Origin: DASRAA01 sp036512955
Lineage (GTDB): Bacteria; Acidobacteriota; Terriglobia; Terriglobales; Acidobacteriaceae
DNA: 18,543 nucleotides
Direction of reading: 5' to 3'
Assembly (NCBI GenBank): GCA_036512955.1
Contig: DATBZX010000075.1
Span: 1 to 18,543 of the forward strand
Part shown: one piece after another, positions 7,367-14,521 of the stretch
How positions within the stretch are numbered: position 1 is the stretch's first letter
How the letters are laid out: every line of letters begins with the position of its first letter
The notes under the pieces: model-generated
Seen by the model: the letters and a program-made list of their open reading frames with translations, nothing else
The model's database searches: none
What the model was told of the DNA's origin: nothing
Program-made: the position numbers and the translations under genes

Positions 7367-8407
7367 ATGAAGGTTGTTGCCATGGGTGGAGGTACAGGAC
7401 TCTCCACGCTGCTGCACGGATTGAAACAGCACGTCATCCTATCGGGTGAGGAGTCGTTCGACCGGATTCTTCCCTTCATTTCCGAACTGTCGGCCATCGT
7501 GACGGTGAGCGATGATGGCGGCTCCAGCGGACGTTTGCGGAAGGACCTGAACGTTCCGCCTCCGGGTGATATTCGCAACTGTATTGTCGCGCTTGCAGAA
7601 AAAGAAGCGCTGCTGTCGAGGCTCTTCCAATACCGCTTCAAAGCCGGGGAGGGACTCGAAGGCCACAGTTTTGGCAACCTGTTTCTTTCGGCGATGACCG
7701 ACATCACGGGAGACTTCAGCGAGGCGGTCCGTTATGCCGCTACCATCCTCGCAACCCGCGGCAATATCTACCCGGCGACCACGAGCAATGCGCAGCTTTA
7801 CGCGATTATGGATGACGGTTCGGTGGTACGCGGAGAAACCAACATCACGGCGAGCCAGCGACGAATCACGGAACTTAGGATGGCGCCCGCGAACGCGAAA
7901 CCTGCGATAGCGGCACTGCGGGCCATTGAGACTGCCGACCTGATCACGATCGGTCCGGGATCTCTGTTCACCAGCCTGGTGCCGAATCTATTGGTGCGCG
8001 ATCTTTCCCGGGCCATCAAGGATTCCCGGGCCATCAAGGTCTACGTCTGCAACCTGATGACACAGGCGAATGAAAGCCTGGATCTGACGGCGTCGCAGCA
8101 CATCCAGGCACTCTACAAGCACGCGCGGCACGAGTTCTTCGACTTTGCCCTGGTAAACCAGACTCTCGCGTCTCCCACACTGGTGACGAAGTACGCTGAG
8201 AAGCAGCAATCGCAAATCGTGGTGGATGCCGAGCGCATCGAGGCCTTGGGAGTGAAGCCTATCCTCGGCGACTATCTCACCGAGGAAGTCGATCCTATCG
8301 AGGGCCTGATCGCCCGGCACGAAACGCACCATGTCGCGCATGACTTGCTCCGGCTCATGCTGGAAGCCCGCGAGACTTCGGTCGCCGCTGTAGAACGCAA
8401 ATCCTAA
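7367..8407 (+). CDS. YvcK/CofD-like (UDP-sugar-binding gluconeogenesis factor family) protein
   Basis: Cytoplasmic Rossmann-type protein of the YvcK/CuvA family, which binds UDP-sugars and affects cell shape, carbon use and peptidoglycan synthesis in Bacillus and mycobacteria. The frame is 346 residues from the chosen start. Family signatures are plain: KVVAMGGGTGLSTLL at the N-terminus, VTVSDDGGSSGRLRKDL, PPPGDIRNC, HSFGNLFLSAM, LITIGPGSLFTSLVPNLLV and VYVCNLMTQ. It lacks the CofD F420-pathway context. Start choice: ATG 7367 puts the nucleotide loop at the very N-terminus, as in the family. ATG 7331 and a GTG at 7301 overlapping the TPR stop are alternatives, and none has a strong ribosome site. 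glmU follows 28 bases after the stop, so the two are probably one operon. Near residues 214-225 a 17-base string is repeated in tandem without changing the expected length. Confidence 0.92.
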   Translation: MKVVAMGGGTGLSTLLHGLKQHVILSGEESFDRILPFISELSAIVTVSDDGGSSGRLRKDLNVPPPGDIRNCIVALAEKEALLSRLFQYRFKAGEGLEGHSFGNLFLSAMTDITGDFSEAVRYAATILATRGNIYPATTSNAQLYAIMDDGSVVRGETNITASQRRITELRMAPANAKPAIAALRAIETADLITIGPGSLFTSLVPNLLVRDLSRAIKDSRAIKVYVCNLMTQANESLDLTASQHIQALYKHARHEFFDFALVNQTLASPTLVTKYAEKQQSQIVVDAERIEALGVKPILGDYLTEEVDPIEGLIARHETHHVAHDLLRLMLEARETSVAAVERKS

Positions 8408-8435
8408 GCGTCTCTTGATACCCTGTAAGGTCATG

Positions 8436-9896
8436 ATGAATCCGAGTTCCAACTCCGCCCATCCTTTGAACCAGACTGAATTCAAGTTCGCCATAGCGAT
8501 TATGGCAGCGGGAAAAGGCACGCGGCTGAAGTCGCGGCATCCCAAGGTGCTGCACCAGATCGCCGGCAAGACGCTGCTGGGCCACGTAGTCGCAGCGGCC
8601 ACCAAGATCGTTCCGCCGGAAAACATCTTCGTCATCATCGGACACGAGGCCGAACTGGTGCGCGAGGCGCTGCAATCGACCGGAATTCAATTTGTGCTGC
8701 AAAGTGAACAGCGCGGAACCGGACATGCGCTGATGGTGGCTCGAGAAGCCCTCCAGGGGTTCAGCCACGTGCTTGTGCTGTCGGGAGACGTACCGCTCAT
8801 CCATCCCGAGACAATTAAGCGGGTGCGCGACTTTCACCTTAGCACCCAGGCGGCGATGACGATCCTGACGGCTGAGCCTGCCGATCCCACGGGATACGGA
8901 CGGGTGTTCCGCAAATTCAAAGACGCCGAGCCAACCGACGAAGTCGAGCGCATCGTCGAACAGAAGGCCCTGCGCAGCAACGAGGGTGAACAGCGCGAGA
9001 TCAACTCCGGCATCTATGCTTTTGGAGTCGGACCGTTGTACACGCACATCGACCAGCTAACCACCGAAAATCCCGCCGGGGAGTTTTACCTGACCGACAT
9101 GGCTGGTGTGCTGGGCAAGGCGGGAGATAAGGTGCTCGCGCTGCGAGCCGAGGACTCCAATGAAGTGCTTGGTGTGAACACGCGCATGGAATTGGCTGAG
9201 TTGGATGCCAAGCTGCGGGCGAAGAAAGCGCGAGAGCTCATGGAAGCCGGGACCACCATTTTCCGCCCAGAGACGTGCGACATCGACGCCGATGTCGAAG
9301 TCGGCACTGATACCGTGATTGAGCCGTTCGTGCAGATCGTCGGACAGACGAAGATCGGCTCAGACTGCCGCATCCGCTCTTACTCGGTGATTACCAACTG
9401 CGACATTGGCGACAAGGTGCTCATACGCCCGGGCTGCATCATGGAGAGCTCCATCGTGCGCGACGGCGCACAGATCGGCCCGTACTCACATCTGCGTCCG
9501 GGAAGCGATGTGGGCGAGGGCGCGCATGTGGGGAATTTCGTCGAGACGAAGAAAACGAAGCTGGGAAGGGGCTCGAAGGCTAACCATCTTTCCTATCTCG
9601 GCGACGCCGTGATCGGTGCGGGCGTCAACATTGGCGCAGGCACCATCACCTGTAACTACGATGGCGTGAACAAGCACCAGACCATTCTCGAAGACGGGGT
9701 ATTTGTGGGAAGTGACTCCACGCTGGTAGCCCCTATTAAGATTGGCAAGGGAGCTTATATCGGAGCAGGATCGTGCATCACTGACGATGTACCCGCCGAC
9801 GCATTGGCCGTAGGGCGAGGGCGGCAGGTTACGAAGGAAGGCTGGGCTGCGGCGCGACGGGCAAAATTGCAGGCCGAAAAGCAGCGGTCCAAATAG
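8436..9896 (+). CDS. glmU: Bifunctional GlmU: GlcN-1-P acetyltransferase / GlcNAc-1-P uridyltransferase
   Basis: Makes UDP-N-acetylglucosamine, the precursor of peptidoglycan and lipid A, in two steps in the cytoplasm. The protein is 486 residues. The N-terminal uridyltransferase domain carries AAGKGTRLKSRHPKVLH (24-40), the QRGTGHAL region and NSGIYAF. The C-terminal left-handed beta-helix has hexapeptide repeats from about residue 270. It contains the acetyltransferase core SHLRPGSDVGEGAHVGNFVE, the catalytic histidine in KANHLSYLGD, and NIGAGTITCNYDG. Start choice: of two adjacent ATGs (8433 and 8436), the second has ideal spacing (5 bases) from TAAGG, and both leave about 18 extra residues before the usual family start. 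It follows the yvcK-like gene by 28 bases. No terminator is visible after it; it converges with a broken gene 7 bases away. Confidence 0.98.
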   Translation: MNPSSNSAHPLNQTEFKFAIAIMAAGKGTRLKSRHPKVLHQIAGKTLLGHVVAAATKIVPPENIFVIIGHEAELVREALQSTGIQFVLQSEQRGTGHALMVAREALQGFSHVLVLSGDVPLIHPETIKRVRDFHLSTQAAMTILTAEPADPTGYGRVFRKFKDAEPTDEVERIVEQKALRSNEGEQREINSGIYAFGVGPLYTHIDQLTTENPAGEFYLTDMAGVLGKAGDKVLALRAEDSNEVLGVNTRMELAELDAKLRAKKARELMEAGTTIFRPETCDIDADVEVGTDTVIEPFVQIVGQTKIGSDCRIRSYSVITNCDIGDKVLIRPGCIMESSIVRDGAQIGPYSHLRPGSDVGEGAHVGNFVETKKTKLGRGSKANHLSYLGDAVIGAGVNIGAGTITCNYDGVNKHQTILEDGVFVGSDSTLVAPIKIGKGAYIGAGSCITDDVPADALAVGRGRQVTKEGWAAARRAKLQAEKQRSK

Positions 9897-9903
9897 CAAT
9901 ACA

Positions 9904-10347
9904 TCATTCCTGGGCGACAACAACCGGCACAAGCTGAGCCGCCACCATTTTCCATTGGTTCGCCCGCTTCTCATACACCATGCTGAACCGGACCTAGTGA
10001 CTCTTGTCGTTTGAATCAACGATTTTGCCGAGGACCACGACGGTATTCCCGAACGCCTTCACGGTGGTATCGGCCAGATTTTGATTGAGGAAATTCCGCG
10101 GCTGAGATTCGGGAGCGGTGACAACCAAGTCGGACTTCTGGATCAGGTTCCCTCCAGGGCCGGACCCCACGAAACCGTCGTCGAGGATCCGGTCGAGTGC
10201 GGCCGCGTCGCCACGTTGCTCCGCCTCAAGCCACAGCTTTTGAACTGAAGCGACCTCGTCCTCAGCGTTGCTTTTCGTCGGCGTAGAGGTCTGCGATAGA
10301 GCGGCGTAGCACACTCCCAAGATAAATAGCACTCCAAGAAACTTCAT
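9904..10347 (-). pseudogene. DUF4440/SnoaL-like exported protein interrupted by an in-frame amber codon
   Basis: Starting at ATG 10347 (ribosome site TAGGAG 11 bases upstream), the frame encodes a signal peptide (MKFLGVLFILGVCYAALSQ) and a DUF4440-like domain (SVQKLWLEAEQRGDAAALDRI). It stops at TAG 9994-9996 after 117 residues. The same frame then continues for 29 more codons, VRFSMVYEKRANQWKMVAAQ and a short tail, to TGA 9904-9906. That extension is the expected last strand pair of the fold, so the full gene would be 147 residues, close to the intact relative at 3835-4287. The residue before the break is His; CAG to TAG would restore SHQVRF. So it is a recent nonsense mutation, a sequencing error, or (less likely) read-through. 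The truncated 117-residue product would lack its final beta hairpin. Confidence 0.75.
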
Positions 10348-10392
10348 GGGCTTGTCAACTCCTAGGGGGGCACGTAGATCAACCCGCAATTC

Positions 10393-10409
10393 CCTAGTTA
10401 GACACTAGG
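10393..10409. repeat. Small inverted repeat upstream of the broken DUF4440 gene
   Basis: CCTAGT-TAGAC-ACTAGG, a perfect 6-base inverted repeat, lies about 45 bases upstream of the DUF4440 pseudogene start and just past the terminator of the lipoprotein gene. It could be an operator or a minor hairpin; nothing decides between these. Confidence 0.35.
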
Positions 10410-10433
10410 CAGAATTTCGAAGTTCCATGGAAA

Positions 10434-10460
10434 AAGAGGGAGGCTTAGCGCCTCCCTCTT
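10434..10460 (-). terminator. Rho-independent terminator of the glycine-zipper lipoprotein gene
   Basis: A perfect 11-base stem (AAGAGGGAGGC / GCCTCCCTCTT) with a 5-base loop lies 26 bases after the stop at 10487. On the minus strand it is followed by a T-run (CTCTTTTTCC), the normal layout of an intrinsic terminator. Confidence 0.85.
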
Positions 10461-10486
10461 GTCTCACGATCCGGAAAAAGCCTTTC

Positions 10487-11266
10487 CTATTGGGTTGGTT
10501 GAATGGTGATCGCCGTGGTTGTCTTGAAGCTGACCGCGGACTCGGCCGGGATGCTGAGCTCCTTGTTGCCGGTAAACGCTGCCCCGGCAGTTCCGGCACC
10601 CGCGCCGATCAGGCCCCCGATGAGGGCACCCTTTCCACCGCCTGCGATTCCGCCGATGAGGGCGCCACCGCCCGCGCCGCCACCAATCATGACCGCTGAA
10701 CGCTTGCCCTTGCCTTTCTGGGTGACGACGTATTCATCTGTGCCCACGTTGCGTGGCGCACCCTTGACGTTGATGGAAGTGAGACGGATGGCAAGGATGG
10801 CTTCGCCCTTGAATTTGCCAGCCGATTTGGCCTCAGACACGGTCCCAGTTACTCCTGAGCCCGCGGGAATCACTACCTTACCGTTGACGGAGATTCCATT
10901 GGCGAGCGTGCCAGTAAAGGCCTGGCCGTCCTGAGAGGACTTGGACGAAAGCGATTCGCCCATGCGGACAGTCACGGTCTTTCCGGCAGGAATGACTATT
11001 GGCTCGGGAGGCGGCGGGGGCGGAGCTTGCTCAGCCACTGGAGCTGCTGCGGTCGGGGCTGTTGCGGGAGCCTCCGTGGGCGCAGCGCCGGGAGCCGCAG
11101 CGGATTGACCGGGTGCGGCCTGGGTCTGAGGGTTCGCTGATGGGGCCGGTTGCGCCGCCTGATCAGTCGTGGCGGGAGCTTGTGCGGGCTGCTCTTTCTT
11201 ACTGCAAGCTGCGAGTCCGATGACCAGGACTGCGCCAAGCATAACCGCGAAGAATTTAGAACGCAT
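10487..11266 (-). CDS. Glycine-zipper lipoprotein with Ala/Pro/Gln-rich linker
   Basis: A 259-residue exported lipoprotein. The signal peptide ends in the lipobox LAAC (Cys at about residue 21). Next is a low-complexity Ala/Pro/Gln/Thr linker (about 22-85) ending in a run of prolines. A beta-rich domain follows (IPAGKTVTVRMGESLSSKSS, then GKVVIPAGSGVTGTVSEAKS). A glycine-zipper membrane segment follows (GGGAGGGALIGGIAGGG, then GALIGGLIGAGAGTAGAAF). It ends in ELSIPAESAVSFKTTTAITI. This is a common acidobacterial envelope protein type; its function is unknown, but the linker and zipper fit anchoring in the outer membrane. The ATG 11266 is supported by AAGGAGA 6 bases upstream; an in-frame start at 11305 would add 13 residues and is unlikely. 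A terminator follows. Confidence 0.85.
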   Translation of the reverse strand: MRSKFFAVMLGAVLVIGLAACSKKEQPAQAPATTDQAAQPAPSANPQTQAAPGQSAAAPGAAPTEAPATAPTAAAPVAEQAPPPPPPEPIVIPAGKTVTVRMGESLSSKSSQDGQAFTGTLANGISVNGKVVIPAGSGVTGTVSEAKSAGKFKGEAILAIRLTSINVKGAPRNVGTDEYVVTQKGKGKRSAVMIGGGAGGGALIGGIAGGGKGALIGGLIGAGAGTAGAAFTGNKELSIPAESAVSFKTTTAITIQPTQ

Positions 11267-11400
11267 GAATGTCTCCTTTTTATTGGAACGCCGGACTGGA
11301 TTCAATCCGGCTACTGCGTGTCAAAAGTGGGCAACCACTACAAATAGCCTAACAGCGGTGCGGATGCTGCAAAAGTCAAAATTTACTTCATGCAGCCGCA

Positions 11401-11448
11401 TTTTTCACCTGCGGAATACAAGGAACATTGTATCTCGCTGGTGAAAAA
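11401..11448. repeat. 48-base near-perfect inverted repeat between nhaA and the lipoprotein gene
   Basis: Outer arms TTTTTCACC (11401-11409) and GGTGAAAAA (11440-11448) are complementary, as are inner arms ATACAA (11416-11421) and TTGTAT (11428-11433). Between them GCGG can pair with TCGC (one G-T pair). The result is a stem of 21 positions with 19 paired and a 6-base loop. The A/T runs lie on the wrong side for an intrinsic terminator on either strand. It lies 10 bases after the nhaA stop. A second imperfect hairpin (TGCG..GCTGCA / TGCAGCCGCA) adjoins it at about 11359-11400. Confidence 0.7.
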
Positions 11449-11458
11449 ACTCTTTCAA

Positions 11459-12820
11459 CTAGGGCTCGACGGGCTGCTCGACAGAGTGTTCCAGCTTCGC
11501 CTCGTGCCGGAGAGCGAAGAATCCGGCCAATCCCGCGATCAACGAGGCAACAAGCACTGCCGTCTTGGCTTCCATCAAATGGGGCGGATCGCCGAACGCC
11601 AGCGAACTGATGAAAATCGAGACTGTAAAGCCTATTCCAGCCAAAGTGCCTACGGCGGCCATCTGCAGCCAGGTCACACCGCTGGGGAGGCGCGCCAATC
11701 CCATTTTCACGGCGAGGCTGCAGAAACCTACAATGCCGATCGGCTTCCCAATCACCAAGCCGATCAAGATACCCCAGGCAATACGACTCGTCAGCAGTCC
11801 GTTTGCGGCGCCTCCTGAAAAAGTCACGCCCGCATTGGACAAGGCGAACAACGGCAGCACGAGAAACGAGACCCAATCGTTCAGCTTGCGAGTAAGGCGC
11901 TCAGAGTCGGCCTCGGTGGCATTCACCAATTGCTCGAAACTGCCGAGCAGCCGGTTGGCGGTCGCCATGTCGCCTTCGGCCTGGGCAGTACGGAACCGCT
12001 GCATCATGTCGATGCCAATCTCCTCGAACTGCTGCAGCGAAAGGCGCGCAGACGTGGGGACCATGAAGCCGAGGATCACACCGGCGATGGTGGCATGAAT
12101 GCCCGATTGCAGAATCGCGACCCAGAAGGCCACACCCAGGACAAAATAGACAATGGCCCGCTGGATGCCGATGCGGCGCAATCCGAACATCACCAGCAGG
12201 AAGAAGACTCCGACAAACAATGGCTGCAAGTGCAGCGTGTCGGTATAGAAAAACGCAATGACGATAATGGCGCCGATATCGTCGGCGATGGCCAGCGTGA
12301 GCAGGAAGACCTTCAATTCCGATGGAATACCTTTCACCATGCCCAGCACACCCAGTGAAAAGGCAATGTCGGTGGCCATGGGGACGCCCCAACCGTGCTG
12401 ACCCGGGCCGCCATAATTCACGGCTACGAACAGGAGCGCCGGCAGGACCATGCCCCCGAGAGCGCCTACGATGGGAAGCGCGGCCTTGCGGACGTCGGAT
12501 AGTTCTCCGTGCACAATCTCGTGCTTGATCTCCATCCCGACGAGAAAGAAGAAAACAGCCATTAGAGCGTCGTTGATCCAGGCGTGCACGGGAAGCTGGA
12601 TGCTCGACAGGGTTAGTTCCAGTTCCCAGACATGATGGTAAGAGTTGTGCCAAGGAGAGTTGGCCCAGACCAGCGCGGCGATTGCCGCCGCCAGCAATAA
12701 GACGCTGCTCATGCCCTGAATGTGAATGAATTCCTGAATGGGCAGCACGAGCGCGCGAGTGAAGAGCGATTCGCGCAGCTTGACCTGCAATGCTCCGTAG
12801 GTGCGATGAGGAATTCCCAT
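11459..12820 (-). CDS. nhaA: Na+/H+ antiporter NhaA
   Basis: Inner-membrane antiporter that expels Na+ in exchange for protons, for salt and alkaline tolerance. The 453-residue protein starts the conserved region with LLLAAAIAALVWANSPW (about 41-57), followed by FFFLVGMEIKHEIVHGEL. The ion-binding aspartates are present: Asp151 in MATDIAFSLGVL and the pair Asp180/Asp181 in IADDIGA. The conserved GKPIG near the end of the membrane domain carries the lysine corresponding to Lys300 of E. coli. It is longer than the E. coli protein because of a soluble segment (about residues 265-310) between helices, as in other long NhaA forms. The start ATG 12820 has no good ribosome site. A plausible promoter (TTGACC-17-TTGAAT) lies upstream. 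The neighbour marC is divergent. Confidence 0.96.
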   Translation of the reverse strand: MGIPHRTYGALQVKLRESLFTRALVLPIQEFIHIQGMSSVLLLAAAIAALVWANSPWHNSYHHVWELELTLSSIQLPVHAWINDALMAVFFFLVGMEIKHEIVHGELSDVRKAALPIVGALGGMVLPALLFVAVNYGGPGQHGWGVPMATDIAFSLGVLGMVKGIPSELKVFLLTLAIADDIGAIIVIAFFYTDTLHLQPLFVGVFFLLVMFGLRRIGIQRAIVYFVLGVAFWVAILQSGIHATIAGVILGFMVPTSARLSLQQFEEIGIDMMQRFRTAQAEGDMATANRLLGSFEQLVNATEADSERLTRKLNDWVSFLVLPLFALSNAGVTFSGGAANGLLTSRIAWGILIGLVIGKPIGIVGFCSLAVKMGLARLPSGVTWLQMAAVGTLAGIGFTVSIFISSLAFGDPPHLMEAKTAVLVASLIAGLAGFFALRHEAKLEHSVEQPVEP

Positions 12821-12864
12821 TATCTTGTCAGACAGGCGCCCGGGTTCGCGAGACTGGTTAGTTT

Positions 12865-12896
12865 ATTCAACGCAGAAAATTGAAGTTGGTCAACTT
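12865..12896 (-). promoter_or_regulatory. Likely nhaA promoter with a palindrome over the -35 box
   Basis: On the minus strand TTGACC (12888-12893) and TTGAAT (12865-12870) are 17 bases apart and 45 bases from the nhaA start. The perfect palindrome AAGTTG-GT-CAACTT (12883-12896) overlaps the -35 element, a good place for a repressor. The binding protein is unknown. Confidence 0.4.
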
Positions 12897-12959
12897 TGGC
12901 GGCGACGGACGCAGATGTTTAAGCGCCGCATTGTCATTTCGACTATCCTGTTTGCGCAA

Positions 12960-13643
12960 ATGTACTCCGTAATCCGCAACATTCTGATCGTATATGCCGC
13001 TCTCCTGCCCATCGTGAATCCACTGGGGATGGCGCCGATCTTCGCCTCGATGACCGACGAATACGACGCTGGCGTGCGCAAAACCATCGCGATGCGAGTA
13101 GCGGTGAACGGCATGGTCCTGCTGATGGCCTCGCTGTTCATCGGCTCTTATGTGCTCGATTTCTTTGGTGTCAGCATCGCAGCGGTGCAGTTGGGCGGAG
13201 GTTTGGTGGTGATGGTCGCAGGCTGGCGGATTCTAAACCAGCAGGGCAACGATTCGGAGCGGCGAGTGGAGGCCAAGGCAAGCCCAGAAGACGCCCTGTC
13301 GCAGGCGTTCTACCCTCTCACCATGCCCTTGACCGTGGGTCCGGGATCGATTGCCGTCGCCTTGACGCTGGGCAGTAATATCCATACCGAAACCCACTTG
13401 CAGTTAATCGTGAGTGCGCTCTTTGCCACCATTGGAATCGTGCTGATCGGAATCACCATATTTCTGTGCTATCGATTTGCCGACGGTCTGCAGCGACTGC
13501 TCGGGCCCAATGGAACCAGCATCTTGATTCGGCTGTCGGCGTTCATCCTGGTATGCATCGGCATCCAGATCATGTTCAACGGAGTGAACCTGTTCTATGT
13601 CGAGATGGTGCGCAACGCGAGAATGTCGGTGGAGCCGCATTGA
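12960..13643 (+). CDS. MarC family integral membrane protein
   Basis: A 227-residue protein of the MarC/UPF0056 family with six predicted membrane segments and no established transport substrate. The signature is at the N-terminus: LIVYAALLPIVNPLGMAPIF, with the NPLG motif in the first segment. The paired motif PLTMPLTVGPGSIAVALTLG follows in the second half. The C-terminal segment LSAFILVCIGIQIMFNGV is also typical. Start choice: ATG 12960 matches the usual family start (MYSVIRN). An upstream ATG at 12915 would add 15 basic and hydrophobic residues; neither has a strong ribosome site. It is divergent from nhaA with a 139-base gap. The older link to multiple antibiotic resistance in the family name has not held up, so no resistance role should be inferred. 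Confidence 0.9.
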   Translation: MYSVIRNILIVYAALLPIVNPLGMAPIFASMTDEYDAGVRKTIAMRVAVNGMVLLMASLFIGSYVLDFFGVSIAAVQLGGGLVVMVAGWRILNQQGNDSERRVEAKASPEDALSQAFYPLTMPLTVGPGSIAVALTLGSNIHTETHLQLIVSALFATIGIVLIGITIFLCYRFADGLQRLLGPNGTSILIRLSAFILVCIGIQIMFNGVNLFYVEMVRNARMSVEPH

Positions 13644-13653
13644 AAAAGCATAC

Positions 13654-13727
13654 CCCTCGGGGGCTGAAGCACCCTCATGATGACAAGAATTCCAGAGTGC
13701 GTGTTCGGCGCAGCTAAAGCTGCGCCG
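13654..13727. repeat. Bipartite palindromic intergenic repeat, copy 2
   Basis: This lies 10 bases after the marC stop. The first half, CCCTCGGGGGCT then GAAGCACCC, is a decayed version of the first hairpin of copy 1 (4350-4370). The second half is an intact hairpin CGGCGCAGC-TAAA-GCTGCGCCG (13706-13727), equivalent to GGCACAGC-TGAA-GCTGTGCC in copy 1. Changes on the two arms compensate each other (A-T pairs against G-C pairs), which suggests the stem structure is maintained. It also sits between convergent genes, marC and the cytochrome. Confidence 0.7.
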
Positions 13728-13773
13728 CTTCCAAGCATCAGGTCCCTGCAGTTGTTTTCTCCCTGCAGCGTTT

Positions 13774-14175
13774 CTAGGAATTCTCTTTCTTGTGGCAATC
13801 GGCACATTTCACTGGCGCGGCCTTGCCGTGGCTGTTCTCGGTCTTGTGGCAGGTGATGCACAGTCCGGCAGTGGCGGTGGGATTGTGGAATGCTGCCTGG
13901 AGGCCGGTCGTCACGGGCGGAGTGGGCGGCTTGGTGTGGCAATCGGTGCAGGGCTGTTGCGGTGATTTGAGGGGCTTCGCCGAGTTCGAGGCGTGATGGC
14001 AGACCGCGCACTTGCCCGCGACCTTTAGATGAGCCGCGTGCGGGAACTTTACTGCTCCCATCGATGGGCCCTTCAGCAAGAGCGAACTCTGCGCGGGTGC
14101 CTGCGCCAGCGCACTGCAAACCGCGATCAGCAGAAAAAGCACAGAGAGTGCCGACAATGAGCGAGTGATCTTCAC
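13774..14175 (-). CDS. Exported tetraheme c-type cytochrome (c3/c7-like)
   Basis: A 133-residue protein with a signal peptide (hydrophobic from about residue 5 to 24, likely cut near ALA). Four CxxCH heme sites are visible: 56-60 (CAVCH), 76-80 (CTDCH), 106-110 (CITCH) and 124-128 (CADCH). Extra histidines at 46, 49, 61, 97 and 116 can supply axial ligands. The FPHAAH motif before the first heme is typical of the cytochrome c3/c7 group. It should carry electrons in the periplasm; no partner reductase or quinol oxidase is adjacent. The start is GTG 14175, fixed by GGAGGT 5 bases upstream. It is divergent from the peroxiredoxin gene and lies downstream of repeat copy 2. Confidence 0.9.
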   Translation of the reverse strand: MKITRSLSALSVLFLLIAVCSALAQAPAQSSLLLKGPSMGAVKFPHAAHLKVAGKCAVCHHASNSAKPLKSPQQPCTDCHTKPPTPPVTTGLQAAFHNPTATAGLCITCHKTENSHGKAAPVKCADCHKKENS

Positions 14176-14521
14176 GATGTACCTCCGAAACTGGCCTATC
14201 TACTGATGCGCCCGATCCTGATATTTTGGCCGCAAGCGGAGTTTAGGCTAACGCGGCGAACAGTTCTGTGACTAAGCACGCTCATCCGTGTGATGTCATG
14301 CGACCGCACGTTTGCCAACAACGCAATGTGGGCTACCGACGAATTGACCAGTTGAGCCTGAATCTAATTCTGGCGCCAAATTTGATCTTTGTGAACGAGT
14401 GCGTGATGCAGAACCGGTCTCAACCCTAACCGGCGAATCCCCGCGCCTCGGAGCGCATCCAAGTTACTTCGCGTGTAGCATCGACTGCACAAAGATACCT
14501 CGCCGCTGGAGATCACTACTC
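14176..14521. other. 346-base divergent intergenic region, no convincing element
   Basis: This gap separates the cytochrome (minus) from the peroxiredoxin (plus). An open frame from 14399 runs into the peroxiredoxin gene, but its first 41 residues look non-coding (no signal, Arg/Pro-rich). A TTGACC at 14344-14349 and several weak AT-rich hexamers occur, but no pair with good spacing. TGGCGCCA (palindrome) is near 14372. Promoters for both genes must be here but cannot be placed. Confidence 0.5.

Noticed and set aside
8005..8039. Tandem 17-base repeat (TTCCCGGGCCATCAAGG twice, period 18) inside the yvcK-like gene
   Set aside because: It would be an in-frame six-codon duplication, but the segment up to VYVCNLMTQ appears to have the normal family length, so it is probably chance similarity between SRAIKD and SRAIKV.
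8355..9047. 230-codon minus-strand frame across the yvcK-glmU junction
   Set aside because: It spans two well-supported genes on the other strand and has no protein-family features.
11296..11324. TTGACA (minus strand) upstream of the glycine-zipper lipoprotein gene
   Set aside because: A perfect -35 hexamer, but no -10-like hexamer lies 15-19 bases downstream, so I did not call a promoter.
14399..14521. Upstream extension of the peroxiredoxin frame by 41 codons
   Set aside because: The Arg/Pro-rich extension would bury the hydrophobic signal segment; ATG 14522 gives a clean signal peptide and a ribosome site.
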